From assembly GCA_052380005.1 (NCBI GenBank), contig JBQTCJ010000014.1: a DNA stretch of 64,000 bases; one strand, 5' to 3'. Made by a program: the position numbers and the translations under genes. The notes beneath the pieces were generated by a model. It was not told where the DNA came from. It did not search any database and saw only the letters and a list, made by a program, of their open reading frames with translations. This document shows positions 25,393-34,657 of the stretch, one piece after another; within the stretch, counting starts at the first letter, position 1, and the number at the start of each line of letters is the position of its first letter. The DNA comes from Salinarimonas sp052380005. Lineage in GTDB: Bacteria; Pseudomonadota; Alphaproteobacteria; Rhizobiales; Beijerinckiaceae.

Positions 25393-25417
25393 CGGCCCCG
25401 CCGCCACGGCGGGGCCG
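25393..25417 (+). promoter_or_regulatory. Perfect 11-bp intercistronic hairpin
   Basis: cggccccgccg (25393-25403), loop cca, cggcggggccg (25407-25417). It lies just after the receptor stop and has no T tract. Such hairpins typically protect the upstream message or limit read-through, so that the receptor is made in excess over the permeases. Confidence 0.6.
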
Positions 25418-25434
25418 ACGCGGGCTCTCGCGCC

Positions 25435-26367
25435 ATGCTGGTCTTCCTCGGCAAGCGGCTGGCCTTCATGGCGCTGACCATGCTGGCGGTCTCGATCCTC
25501 CTCTTCCTCCTGCTCGAGGTGAACGGCGACGCCGTCGCCGTGAAGGTGCTCGGCCCCTATACGACCGACGAGCAGCGCGCGCTGTGGCTCACGGCGAACG
25601 GCTACGATCGGCCGCTGCACGTGCGCTACGCCGAATGGCTCGGCGACATCCTGCGCGGGGATTTCGGCCAGTCGATCCGCTTCCGGGTGCCCGTCTCGGA
25701 GGTGCTCTGGCCGCGGCTCGCCAACACCGCGATCCTGGGCGCCGTCACCTTCGGCGTGATGATCCCGCTCGCGCTCGTGCTCGGCGTGCTCGCCGGAATG
25801 CGCGAGGGCTCGCGGCTCGATCGCTCGATCTCGGTGGGCTCGATCGTCACGACCTCGATCCCCGAGTTCGCGAGCGCGGTGCTCGTCACCTTCCTCTTCG
25901 TGTTCTGGCTCGGCTGGCTGCCGGGCACGAGCTCCATGAACGACGGCTTCGCCTGGCGCGAGCTCGTCCTGCCGGTCACCGTGCTCGTGCTCTACGGCTT
26001 CGGCTACATCGCGCGGATGACCCGCGCCTCGATGGCCGAGGTGATGCAGACGCCCTACATCCGCACCGCGATCCTGAAAGGCCTGCCCTACCGCCAGGTG
26101 ATCCTGCGCCATGCGCTGCGCAACGCGCTGATCGCGCCGTTCACCGTGATCATGCTGCAGGTCAACTGGCTGCTCTCGGGCGTGATCGTGGTGGAGTTCT
26201 TCTTCGCCTACAAGGGCTTCGGCGCGCTTCTCCTGGAGGCGTCACTGAACCAGGACATCTACCTGATCCAGGCCTGCGCCATGGTCGCCGTGTTCGTCGC
26301 CGTCACCACGCAGACGATAGCGGACATCGGCTACACGTATCTCAACCCGCGCATCCGCTTCGCGTGA
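25435..26367 (+). CDS. ABC transporter permease, DppB type
   Basis: 310 residues, first of the two membrane subunits. The N-terminal helix (RLAFMALTMLAVSILLFLLL) is followed by a large periplasmic loop and five more helices, as in the DppB/OppB family. The EAA loop that contacts the ATPase is around LKGLPYRQVILRHALRNALI. It follows the receptor by 51 bp, including the hairpin, and precedes the second permease by 13 bp. Confidence 0.9.
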   Translation: MLVFLGKRLAFMALTMLAVSILLFLLLEVNGDAVAVKVLGPYTTDEQRALWLTANGYDRPLHVRYAEWLGDILRGDFGQSIRFRVPVSEVLWPRLANTAILGAVTFGVMIPLALVLGVLAGMREGSRLDRSISVGSIVTTSIPEFASAVLVTFLFVFWLGWLPGTSSMNDGFAWRELVLPVTVLVLYGFGYIARMTRASMAEVMQTPYIRTAILKGLPYRQVILRHALRNALIAPFTVIMLQVNWLLSGVIVVEFFFAYKGFGALLLEASLNQDIYLIQACAMVAVFVAVTTQTIADIGYTYLNPRIRFA

Positions 26368-26380
26368 GGAGGCCCGCACG

Positions 26381-27322
26381 ATGAGCGACACCTCTGCCGT
26401 GCGCCCCGACATCGCGCCCCGGCCGCCGCTCCCCGGGGCCGCCGCGCCGCGGGGCCCGCGCGCGCGGCTCGTCGGGCCGCTGCGCTCCCTCTTCGGCGGC
26501 CTCGCGCTCGTGCGCGAGAGCACGGTCGCGATGATCGGCGCGGGCCTCGTGGGCTTCTGGGTCGTCGTCGCGCTCCTCGCCCCCTGGCTCGCGCCCTTCG
26601 ACCCGAATTCGCAGTTCGTGCCCTTCGCGCCCCCGGGCGCGCCGCACCCGGACGGCGGCACCTTCCTGCTCGGCGCCGATCATCTCGGGCGCGATATCCT
26701 CAGCCGGGTGATCTGGGGCTCGCGCACGGTGCTGTTCTACGCCCCCGTGGCCACGGGCTGCGCCTTCGCGGTGGGGATCGTGATGGGGCTCTTGGCGGGC
26801 TACAAGCGCGGCTGGGTGGACGACGTGCTCTCGCGCCTGTCGGACATCATCCTCTCCTTCCCCATCCTCGTTCTGTACGTCGTCATCATCTCGACCTTCG
26901 GCGCCTCGGGCATCAACATCGTGCTCGCCGTCACCTTCGCGAGCGCGCCCGGCATCATGCGGATCGTGCGCGGGCTGGTGCTCGACCTGAGGAACCGCGA
27001 CTACGTCGCCGCCGCGCAGACGCGGGGCGAGAGCACGGCCTGGATCATGTTCGTCGAGATCCTGCCCAACGCCCGCGGGCCGCTCATCGTCGACGCCTGC
27101 CTGCGGCTGGGCTACACGATCATCACCATCGGCGTCCTCGGCTTCCTCGGGCTCGGCCTGCCGCCGCCGGACCCGGACTGGGGCGGAATGGTCAACCAGA
27201 CCCGTTCGATGGCGACCTTCGCGCCGCACATGACGATCTTCCCCGTGATTGCGATCTCCTCGCTCGTGCTCGGCTTCAACCTTCTCGCCGACGGCATCCG
27301 CGAGATCTCCCTGAAGGATTGA
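26381..27322 (+). CDS. ABC transporter permease, DppC type
   Basis: 313 residues, the second membrane subunit. A long Pro/Arg-rich cytoplasmic N-terminus precedes the first helix (MIGAGLVGFWVVVALLAPWL), and the family's HLGRDILSRVIWGSR block follows the periplasmic segment. The EAA-like loop is around VEILPNARGPLIVDACL. It pairs with the DppB-type subunit and is 4 bp from the ATPase gene. Confidence 0.9.
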   Translation: MSDTSAVRPDIAPRPPLPGAAAPRGPRARLVGPLRSLFGGLALVRESTVAMIGAGLVGFWVVVALLAPWLAPFDPNSQFVPFAPPGAPHPDGGTFLLGADHLGRDILSRVIWGSRTVLFYAPVATGCAFAVGIVMGLLAGYKRGWVDDVLSRLSDIILSFPILVLYVVIISTFGASGINIVLAVTFASAPGIMRIVRGLVLDLRNRDYVAAAQTRGESTAWIMFVEILPNARGPLIVDACLRLGYTIITIGVLGFLGLGLPPPDPDWGGMVNQTRSMATFAPHMTIFPVIAISSLVLGFNLLADGIREISLKD

Positions 27323-27326
27323 GGCG

Positions 27327-29444
27327 ATGCAGGATACCGCCACGCACGAGCCGGTGCTCGAGATCGAGGGGCTCGCGATCTCCTACGTCACCCGCGCGGG
27401 CGAGATTCCTGCGGTTCTCGACTTCGACCTGACGATCCGCGCCGGCGAGTCGGTCGCGCTCGTCGGCGAGAGCGGCTGCGGCAAGTCCACCGTCGCCAAC
27501 GCCATCATGCGCTACATGGGACGAAACGGTCGGATCGCGGCGGGCGCGATGCGCTTCAAGGGGCGCGACATGCTCGCGATGTCCCCCGACGAGCTGCGGC
27601 GGCTGCGCGGCAACGAGATCGCGATGGTCTACCAGGAGCCGTTCGCGGCGCTCAATCCCTCGCTCACCGTGGGCCGGCAGCTCTCCGAGGTCTCGACCGT
27701 GCATCACGGCCTCTCCGAAGCCGAGGCGCTGGCGAAGGCGGCGGAGATCCTGGCGGACGTGCGCCTGCCCGATCCCGAGCGCATCCTCGCGGCCTACCCG
27801 CACCAGCTCTCGGGCGGGCAGCAGCAGCGCGTCGTGATCGCGATGGCGCTCCTCGCCAACCCCTCGCTCCTGCTGCTCGACGAGCCGACGACCGCGCTCG
27901 ACGTCACGGTCGAGGCGGGAATCGTCGAGCTGATCGGCGAGATCAAGCGCAAGTTCGGCACCGCGATCCTGTTCATCAGCCACAATCTCGGCCTCGTGCG
28001 CGAGGTCTGCGACCGGGTCGCGGTGATGTATTCCGGCGAGGTGGTGGAGGAAGGCGCGGTGGAGGACGTCTTCACCGCCATGCGCCACCCCTACACGCGG
28101 GGGCTGTTCGGCTGCATCCCGGTGCCGGCGGCCGACAAGCACGCGCGCCCGCTCACCGCGATCCGCGGACAGCTGCCGCTGCCGCACGAGCGCCCGCGCG
28201 GGTGCAATTTCGGCCCGCGCTGCGACCTCTTCCGCGAGGGGCTTTGCGACGCCGGGCCCGTGCCGATGCGCGATGCGAGCGATCGCGACGCAGCCGTCGA
28301 CACGTCCCACCGAGCCCGGTGCCTCAGGCTCGACGCGATCGACCCGCTGGCGCGCCGGCGCGCGGTGCGGGGGGCGGAGGCCGGTGCGCCGGTCGGCGAC
28401 GTCGTGCTCGAGGTCGCAGAGATGCAGAAGTACTACCCGGTCTTCGACCGCTCCATCCTCGCCATGCTCCAGGGACGCTCGGTGCGCTGGGTCAAGGCCA
28501 ACGAGGCGCTCACATTCGACGCGCGGCGCGGCCAGACCGTGGCCATCGTCGGCGAATCGGGCTGCGGCAAGTCCACCTTCGCCAAGGTGCTGATGGGCCT
28601 CGAGACCGCCACCGACGGCGCCATCCGCTTCGAGGGGGACGACATCGCCGAGGCGCCGGTGACAGGGCGGCCGAAGGAGCAGGTCGCCAACCTGCAGATG
28701 ATCTTCCAGAACCCCAACGACACGCTCAACCCGAGCCAGACCGTCGGCGGGCAGATCGCGCGCGTCATCCGCAAGTTCGGCGTGGAGACCGATCATCATC
28801 GGATCTGGGCGCGCGTCTACGAGCTGCTCGATCTCGTCAAGCTGCCGCGCGACTTCGCCGGGCGCATGCCGCGCCAGCTCTCGGGTGGCCAGAAGCAGCG
28901 CATCGGCATCGCCCGCGCCTTCGCCGGGAACCCCTCCGTCGTCGTGGCGGACGAGCCCGTCTCGGCGCTCGACGTCTCCGTCCAGGCCGCCGTGACGCAG
29001 CTCCTGATGGACATCCAGCGCGACAACGACACGACGCTCGTCTTCATCAGCCACGACCTCTCGCTCGTGCGCTACCTCGCCGACCGGGTGGTCGTGATGT
29101 ATCTCGGGCAAATCATGGAGCAGGGCCGCACCGCGGACGTGTTCGAGCCGCCGTATCACCCCTACACCGAGGCGCTGCTCTCGGCCGTGCCGGTGGCGGA
29201 CCCGTCGATCGAGAAGACGAGGATCGTGCTCGAAGGCGCGCTGCCGAGCCCGCTCGACCCGCCCGCCGGCTGCCCCTTCGCCACGCGCTGCCCACGCAAG
29301 CTCGGCCCGATCTGCGACGCGGCTCGCCCGCCCGAGCACGTGCGCGCGGACGGCCACCGCATCGCCTGCCACATCCCGCTCCCCGAGCTCGAGGCCGTGA
29401 AGCCGGTCTTCCGCGAGGCGCCCTCGCCCGCGACCGCGGGGTGA
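27327..29444 (+). CDS. Fused double-ATPase ABC subunit (DppD-DppF type)
   Basis: 705 residues containing two complete nucleotide-binding domains. Each has Walker A GESGCGKST (about residues 49 and 409) and an ABC signature, LSGGQQQR in the first half and LSGGQKQR in the second. Each domain ends with the cysteine-containing tail of oligopeptide ATPases (CNFGPRCDLFREGLCD and CPFATRCPRKLGPICD), which can bind an Fe-S cluster in some relatives. The fusion replaces the separate D and F subunits, as in GsiA. It powers the preceding permeases and is the last gene of the operon. Confidence 0.9.
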   Translation: MQDTATHEPVLEIEGLAISYVTRAGEIPAVLDFDLTIRAGESVALVGESGCGKSTVANAIMRYMGRNGRIAAGAMRFKGRDMLAMSPDELRRLRGNEIAMVYQEPFAALNPSLTVGRQLSEVSTVHHGLSEAEALAKAAEILADVRLPDPERILAAYPHQLSGGQQQRVVIAMALLANPSLLLLDEPTTALDVTVEAGIVELIGEIKRKFGTAILFISHNLGLVREVCDRVAVMYSGEVVEEGAVEDVFTAMRHPYTRGLFGCIPVPAADKHARPLTAIRGQLPLPHERPRGCNFGPRCDLFREGLCDAGPVPMRDASDRDAAVDTSHRARCLRLDAIDPLARRRAVRGAEAGAPVGDVVLEVAEMQKYYPVFDRSILAMLQGRSVRWVKANEALTFDARRGQTVAIVGESGCGKSTFAKVLMGLETATDGAIRFEGDDIAEAPVTGRPKEQVANLQMIFQNPNDTLNPSQTVGGQIARVIRKFGVETDHHRIWARVYELLDLVKLPRDFAGRMPRQLSGGQKQRIGIARAFAGNPSVVVADEPVSALDVSVQAAVTQLLMDIQRDNDTTLVFISHDLSLVRYLADRVVVMYLGQIMEQGRTADVFEPPYHPYTEALLSAVPVADPSIEKTRIVLEGALPSPLDPPAGCPFATRCPRKLGPICDAARPPEHVRADGHRIACHIPLPELEAVKPVFREAPSPATAG

Positions 29445-29530
29445 GCGGCGCAGGGAGCATTCACCCTGCGCGGAGAAGCCCGTTTCCCAGCGGCGCCGGC
29501 CCTGCTAGAGGTCCCGGCGGGAGCGGGACC

Positions 29531-30658
29531 ATGAACGCATACGAGACACGCGCCGAGGAGATTCTCCTCGGCCTCTTCGACCGCGAGGGCTACGTGCCGC
29601 TCGAGCCGCCGGTACTGCAGCCGGCGGAAGTCTTCCTCGACCTCTCCGGCGAGGACATCCGCCGGCGGCTGTTCGTGACGAGCGACGCGAGCGGCGCCGA
29701 GCTCTGCCTGCGGCCGGACTACACGATCCCCGTCTGCCGGGCGCATCTCGCCGCGCACGGCACCGGCGCCGCGGCGCATTGCTACGCGGGACCGGTCTTC
29801 CGCCTGCGCGCGGGCGAGACCGGCGAGTTCCGCCAGGCCGGCATCGAGTCGATCGGCCGCAGGGACGTCGCCGCCGCCGACGCCGAGGCCCTCGCCCTGG
29901 CGCTCGAGGCGCTCGACGCGCTCGGCGTCGCCCACGACGTCAGGCTCGGCGACGTCGGCCTGCTCGAGGCGATCGTCGACGCGCTCGGCGTCGCGCCCGC
30001 GGCCAAGAGCCGGCTCATCCGCGCCATCGTCTCGGGCCGCGCCGCGACGATTCTCGACGCCGCCCCCGAGCCCGACCTCGTCGAGCACGCGGGGCTGCTC
30101 GCCGCGCTCGAGGGCCAGGACCCGCAGGCCGCCCACGCCTTCGTCGAGGACGTGCTCGCCATCGCCGGCATCAGCACGGTGGGCGGGCGCAGCGCCGGAG
30201 AGATCGCCGAGCGCTTCCTCGCCCGCGCCGGACGCCGCGGCAACGGCCTCGACGCCCGCGCCCGCGAGGTGCTGAGCGCCTATCTCGCCATCCGCGGCGA
30301 TCCCGACGCGGCGGCGGCGCGGGTGCGCGCGCTGGCGGCGGACGCGGGCCTCGCCATCGCGCCGGCGATCGGCCTGTTCGAGGAGCGCACCGGCTTCCTC
30401 GCCGCGCGTGGCGTCGACGTCGGCGCCCTCGCCTTCCACGCCGATTTCGCCCGCAACCTCGATTATTATACCGGCTTCATCTTCGAGGCGACGGCGCGCG
30501 ACGACGCCGAGGGCCGGCCGCTCGTCGGCGGCGGGCGCTACGACCGTCTGCTGACGCGGCTCGGCGCGCCCGAGCCGATGCCCGCGGTGGGCTGCTCGTT
30601 CTGGATCGACCGGATCGCGGCGGCGCTGGCGAAGGCGGACAGCGGAGAGACGGCATGA
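29531..30658 (+). CDS. hisZ: ATP phosphoribosyltransferase regulatory subunit
   Basis: A 375-residue class II aminoacyl-tRNA-synthetase-like protein without synthetase activity. Motif-2-like RLRAGETGEFRQAGIESIG and motif-3-like LVGGGRYDRLL are visible, together with the ARNLDYYTGFIFE block typical of HisZ. HisZ binds HisG and is required for the first step of histidine synthesis and its feedback control. Its stop overlaps the hisG start as ATGA, consistent with a joint complex. Confidence 0.92.
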   Translation: MNAYETRAEEILLGLFDREGYVPLEPPVLQPAEVFLDLSGEDIRRRLFVTSDASGAELCLRPDYTIPVCRAHLAAHGTGAAAHCYAGPVFRLRAGETGEFRQAGIESIGRRDVAAADAEALALALEALDALGVAHDVRLGDVGLLEAIVDALGVAPAAKSRLIRAIVSGRAATILDAAPEPDLVEHAGLLAALEGQDPQAAHAFVEDVLAIAGISTVGGRSAGEIAERFLARAGRRGNGLDARAREVLSAYLAIRGDPDAAAARVRALAADAGLAIAPAIGLFEERTGFLAARGVDVGALAFHADFARNLDYYTGFIFEATARDDAEGRPLVGGGRYDRLLTRLGAPEPMPAVGCSFWIDRIAAALAKADSGETA

Positions 30659-31635
30659 ACGCCCCCCTCGTCATCGCCGTGCCCTCCAAGGGCCGGCTCC
30701 AGGAGAACGCCAGCGCCTTCTTCGCCCGCGCCGGCCTCGGCTTCCAGCAGGGCCGCGGCGCACGGGACTATCACGGCGCCATCGCGGGCCTGCCCGGGGT
30801 CCTCGTGAAGTTCCTCTCCGCGAGCGAGATCACGACCCAGCTCGCCACCGGCCAGGCGCATCTCGGCGTCACCGGCGAGGACCTCGTGCGCGAGCAGATG
30901 CCGGACGCCGACGCCGCCGTCACGCTGCTCACGCCGCTCGGCTTCGGGCAGGCGAACGTCGTCGTCGCCGTGCCGCAGGCCTGGATCGACGTGCGCACGA
31001 TGAGCGACCTCGACGAGGTCGCGGTCGACCTGCGCGTGCGCCACGGCCGCAAGATGCGGGTGGCGACGAAGTACGTGAACCTGACGCGGCGCTTCTTCGC
31101 CCGCCACGGCGTCGCCGACTACCGGATCGTCGAATCTCTCGGCGCCACGGAGGGCGCACCCGCGTCGGGCGCCGCCGAGATCATCGTCGACATCACCACG
31201 ACCGGCGCGACGCTCGCCGCCAACGCCCTCAAGGTGCTCGACGACGGCGTGATGCTGCGCTCCGAGGCGAACCTCGTCGCCGCGCTGCACGCGCCCTGGA
31301 CGGATGAGGCGCGGGCCGCCGCGCGCGCGATCCTGGGGCGGATCGCCGCGGAGGAGGCGGCGCGCACCACCCGCGAGATCCGCGCGCGCATCGCCGCCGA
31401 CGACGCCGGGGCGGCGATCGCGCAGGGCGAGCGCCACGGCGCCCGCGCCCCGTACGGCATCACGGCGCCGGAGCTGGTGCTGCATTGCCCCAAGGAGAGC
31501 GTGTTCGCGCTCGTCGACGCGCTGGCCGCCGCCGGCGCGGCGGACGTCACGGTGCGCAGCCTCGACTACGTGTTCCGCTCCGAGAACGCGCTCCTCGCCC
31601 GTCTCGAGGCGCGGATCGGCCCGCAGCCGGGCTAG
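30655..31635 (+). CDS. hisG: ATP phosphoribosyltransferase catalytic subunit
   Basis: A 326-residue enzyme joining ATP and PRPP in the first committed step of histidine synthesis. AVPSKGRLQENA at the start, GVTGEDLV in the middle and the PRPP-loop region IIVDITTTGATLAANAL are family signatures. At 326 residues it is longer than the roughly 210-230-residue short HisG usually found with HisZ. The last 60 residues (HCPKESVFALVDALAAAGA, then VRSLDYVF) look like an added ACT-like domain. A hairpin follows the stop. Confidence 0.93.
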   Translation: MNAPLVIAVPSKGRLQENASAFFARAGLGFQQGRGARDYHGAIAGLPGVLVKFLSASEITTQLATGQAHLGVTGEDLVREQMPDADAAVTLLTPLGFGQANVVVAVPQAWIDVRTMSDLDEVAVDLRVRHGRKMRVATKYVNLTRRFFARHGVADYRIVESLGATEGAPASGAAEIIVDITTTGATLAANALKVLDDGVMLRSEANLVAALHAPWTDEARAAARAILGRIAAEEAARTTREIRARIAADDAGAAIAQGERHGARAPYGITAPELVLHCPKESVFALVDALAAAGAADVTVRSLDYVFRSENALLARLEARIGPQPG

Positions 31636-31661
31636 ACGTCATCCCGCCTGGCAGACGAAAA

Positions 31662-31685
31662 AAGCCGCCCCGTGTGGGGCGGCTT
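31662..31685. terminator. Hairpin terminator downstream of hisG
   Basis: A gccgcccc stem (31664-31671), loop gtgt and ggggcggc (31676-31683), with flanking AA/TT extending the stem. Six A residues precede it, giving a strong T tract on the minus strand. On the + strand, the hisG direction, the tail is only TTGGAGTTT, so it may be bidirectional but is stronger leftwards. Confidence 0.65.
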
Positions 31686-31863
31686 GGAGTTTGCGGCGCG
31701 CGCGGGAAGGGGAGCGCCGCGGGAAGGAAGCTCATGACCGAACTTCATTGACGCCTACGCTTCCACCGCCGCGCCGGATCACGCCGCGCGCGCATTTTCT
31801 TGCGCGGCCGCGCCCGTCTCTTTATGGTCCCGCGCGTCCCGTCGAGACCGGAGTTCTCCATCC

Positions 31864-32334
31864 ATGACAGCGTCGCGCGTCGCGGCCCTCGCGCTCCTCG
31901 CCGCCCTCGCCGCCGCACCGCAGGCGTCGGCACAGGGGGGGTTCGGCATGCCCGATCCGTCCGAGCAGCAGGCGCCGGCGGTGCCGCCGCCGATGATGCC
32001 CAAGCAGTTCCCGCTCGGCGTGACCTTCGAGGCGACGACCCTCAACGGACGTGCCTTCGAGGGCGAGCGCCCGGCGCTGACTCTCGACGAGACCCTGCGC
32101 CTGCGCGGCTTCTCGGGCTGCAACAACTATTCCGCCACCGCCTACCCGCTGCGCGACCAGGGCTTCGCGGTGGGGCCGTTCGCGCTCACGCGCCGCGAGT
32201 GCGACAACTCGACAATGCAGAAGGAGCGCACCTTCCTCGAGGCGCTGCGCGCCGCCCAGACCTGGGACACGGAGGGGCCGCGCCTGACGATCAAGGGGCC
32301 GCGCGGCGAGCTCGTGCTCGAGCGCGCGCTCTGA
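31864..32334 (+). CDS. META-domain (HslJ-like) exported protein
   Basis: 156 residues. A signal peptide (MTASRVAALALLAALAAAPQ, cleavage near ASAQ at 24) leads to a short Pro-rich linker and a META domain with the typical LRGFSGCNNYSATAY and a later ALTRRECDNSTMQKERTFLEAL. HslJ-type proteins are envelope-associated; HslJ of E. coli is linked to novobiocin resistance. The biochemical role is unknown. The next gene starts 4 bp on, so the two probably form a unit. Confidence 0.8.
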   Translation: MTASRVAALALLAALAAAPQASAQGGFGMPDPSEQQAPAVPPPMMPKQFPLGVTFEATTLNGRAFEGERPALTLDETLRLRGFSGCNNYSATAYPLRDQGFAVGPFALTRRECDNSTMQKERTFLEALRAAQTWDTEGPRLTIKGPRGELVLERAL

Positions 32335-32338
32335 GCCG

Positions 32339-32737
32339 GTGAAGCGCGGCTCGTCCATCGGCCTGTTCGGCCGTTTCGGCCGCTCGGAGGACCTGCGGCG
32401 CCTCGACGAGGCGCTGCGCCGCTGCGACGTGCATCCGGCCATGGTGCGCGAGCCGATCAAGCTCGCAGCGGTCTCGCTGATGAAGGACGCGGCGGACGGC
32501 GCCGAGCCGCCGCCGCTGGCCTACGCGCCCGCGGCGGAGCTCCTCTCCTACTGCATCGTCGGCCCCGACATCTTCGTCCATGCCAACGGCGAGGCGGCGC
32601 TCGCCCGCGTCGAGGCGCGGATCGAGCGGGCGCTGGAGGACGAGGAGAGCCTCGACGCGCGCCTCGTCCTGCTCACGATCACGGCGGGCGCGATCCAGCC
32701 GGCGGTGGTCGAGCGGTTCGACCTCGAGGCCGGCTGA
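32339..32737 (+). CDS. Conserved hypothetical protein
   Basis: 132 residues starting with GTG at 32339. It has a helical pattern with LRRLDEALRRCDVHPAMV near the start and YAPAAELLSYCIVGPDIFVH in the middle, and no membrane segment or known motif. It resembles a small conserved protein of Hyphomicrobiales in overall character, but I cannot name the family. It is adjacent to and probably co-transcribed with the META-domain gene. Confidence 0.68.
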   Translation: MKRGSSIGLFGRFGRSEDLRRLDEALRRCDVHPAMVREPIKLAAVSLMKDAADGAEPPPLAYAPAAELLSYCIVGPDIFVHANGEAALARVEARIERALEDEESLDARLVLLTITAGAIQPAVVERFDLEAG

Positions 32738-32877
32738 GCGGGGCGTCGGGGCCACGCTCGGGGCGCGCGAATCGGGGCCCGGTCCCTTGCGTCGGATTGC
32801 GCCGTTCGGCATGGTGCGTTTGAAGTGACAAACGGGCGTTCGGCCAAAGGAACGCCCCGGCGAGCGGGAAGAACGTG

Positions 32878-33495
32878 ATGGGCGTCGAGGGCAAGGAGCG
32901 CACGCGGGAGCTGGAGGCGGGAGCCCAGATCCTGTCGGGCCAGCTCGGCAAGACGGTCCAGCGTCTGCGCAAGGCCTACAATCTGTCGCTGTCGGAGCTG
33001 GCGGAGCAATCCGGCGTCGCGAAGTCGATCATCAGCCAGATCGAGCGCAACGAGACCAACCCGACGCTCGCCACGATCTGGCGCCTCTCGCAGGCGCTCG
33101 ACGTCTCGATCGAGCGCGTGCTCGCCACCGTCGACGACGAGCCCTTCATCCAGAAGTCCTCACGGCCCGACACGCCGATCCTCGTCTCCGACGACGGCAA
33201 GATGCGACTTTCCATCATCGGCTGGATCAAGACGGTCGAGTGGCTGCAATGGTACGACATCGCCTCCGAGCCCGGTGGCGTGCTCGATTCGGATGCGCAC
33301 CAGCGCGGCTCGGTGGAGCATCTCTCGGTGTTGGAAGGCGAGTTCGAGGTGGAGGTGGCGGGCGTCGTCCAGCGCGCCCGCGCCGGGGAGACCCTGCGCT
33401 ACCGCTGCGACCGGCCGCACACGGTGCGCTGCATCGCCGGGGAGCCCGGCCGCGCCACGATGGTGTGCATCCTCAAGGCCGCCGTGATGGAGTGA
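32878..33495 (+). CDS. XRE-family regulator with C-terminal cupin domain
   Basis: 205 residues. The helix-turn-helix (about 20-75, LSLSELAEQSGVAKSIISQIERNE) is joined to a C-terminal cupin (about 110-200, with SVEHLSVLEGEFEVEV and RAGETLRYRCDRPHTV). This architecture is typical of small-molecule-responsive repressors such as PuuR relatives. The ATG at 32878 has GGAAG upstream; a GTG at 32875 would add one residue. The preceding 140-bp gap is a likely site for its own promoter. The target genes are unknown. Confidence 0.84.
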   Translation: MGVEGKERTRELEAGAQILSGQLGKTVQRLRKAYNLSLSELAEQSGVAKSIISQIERNETNPTLATIWRLSQALDVSIERVLATVDDEPFIQKSSRPDTPILVSDDGKMRLSIIGWIKTVEWLQWYDIASEPGGVLDSDAHQRGSVEHLSVLEGEFEVEVAGVVQRARAGETLRYRCDRPHTVRCIAGEPGRATMVCILKAAVME

Positions 33496-33569
33496 ACGAG
33501 CTCGGACCTTCGTCGGCCCGAGATCGCAGCGCCCTTCCGAAGCGCCCTCCTCCGCTCTATCTCCGACGC

Positions 33570-34532
33570 ATGCGCGCGATCACCACAGCCCTCCTCGCCG
33601 GCCTCGCCACCGCTCTCGCCTCGCCCGCCCCAGCAGCGACCCCCGCGCCGCCCGCCTTCGTGGGTGGGACGGCGTCGGACAGCCCGCTCGTCGGCGCCGT
33701 CCACGACGCCCGCACCGGCGCCGCGCTGACGCACGCGCAGGTCGCCGCGCGGATCGCGGGTGCCGAGATCGTCCTCCTCGGCGAGCGGCACGACAACCCG
33801 GATCACCACGCCCTCCAGGCCTGGGCCGTCGCGATCGCCGCCGCAAACGCGCCGGCGGGCGGGCTCGTGCTCGAGATGGTGCGCCGCGACGAGGGCGGCC
33901 CCCTCGCCGACGCCCGGGCCGGCGACGTCGCCGCGCTGGGGGAGGCGCTGGGGTGGGAGGCGAGCGGCTGGCCGGACTTCGCGATGTACGCGCCGATCCT
34001 GGAGGCCGCCCTCGCCGCCGGCTGGACGCTCCACGCGGGGGACGCGGAGCGCGCGCTGACGGCGGCGCTGGCGCAGGGTCGGGAAGACGCGCTCGCGCCG
34101 GACGAGCGCGCCCGCCTGCGCCTCGATCGCCCGCTGCCGGAGGCGGGGCGCGTGCGCATGGAGCAGGCGATCGTCGACGGACATTGCGGGCTCCTGCCGG
34201 AGGCGGCCGTGCCGGGGTTCGCCGTCGCCCAGCGCCTGCGCGACGCCGCGCTCGCCGATTCGCTCCTCGCGGCCCCCAGCCCCGCGGTGCTGATCGCCGG
34301 CGCCGGTCACGTCGGCGACGAGGCGGTGCCGTTCTACCTCGAGGCGCGAGCGCCCGCGCGCGAAACCCTCTCGATCGCCTTCGTCGAGGCGCCGCCGGGG
34401 GTCTCGGATCCGGCGGATCTCGTCGGCGGGTTCGGCACCGCCGGCGCGCACTACGACGTCGCCTGGTTCACGCCGGCGGTCGAGCGCGGCGACGTCTGCG
34501 CCGACCTGCGGGCCCGCTTCGGCGGTGGCTGA
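33570..34532 (+). CDS. ChaN-family haem-binding-like secreted protein
   Basis: 320 residues. A signal peptide (residues 1-23, cleavage near APAAT) is followed by a ChaN/cofactor-haem-binding domain with the conserved LLGERHDNPDHH near residue 70, whose His residues bind haem in Campylobacter ChaN. No lipobox cysteine is present at the signal end, so it is periplasmic rather than a lipoprotein. It may take part in iron or haem handling. It follows the XRE-cupin gene by 74 bp on the same strand. Confidence 0.8.
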   Translation: MRAITTALLAGLATALASPAPAATPAPPAFVGGTASDSPLVGAVHDARTGAALTHAQVAARIAGAEIVLLGERHDNPDHHALQAWAVAIAAANAPAGGLVLEMVRRDEGGPLADARAGDVAALGEALGWEASGWPDFAMYAPILEAALAAGWTLHAGDAERALTAALAQGREDALAPDERARLRLDRPLPEAGRVRMEQAIVDGHCGLLPEAAVPGFAVAQRLRDAALADSLLAAPSPAVLIAGAGHVGDEAVPFYLEARAPARETLSIAFVEAPPGVSDPADLVGGFGTAGAHYDVAWFTPAVERGDVCADLRARFGGG

Positions 34533-34657
34533 GGCGCGTCCGCGCCGACGCGCGAGCGCGGCAGTTCCTTGCATTCGCGAGACTCGGACGTACGATGCCC
34601 CCCCGCCCGGACGCCACCGGAGCGGCGAGAGCAACGACGAGGCACCGGGAGGCCCCA

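Noticed and set aside
22300..26112. 1270-residue minus-strand frame across the MoxR gene, gap and ABC genes
   Set aside because: High-GC shadow: it carries no recognisable domain, while the genes it overlaps have clear motifs in other frames.
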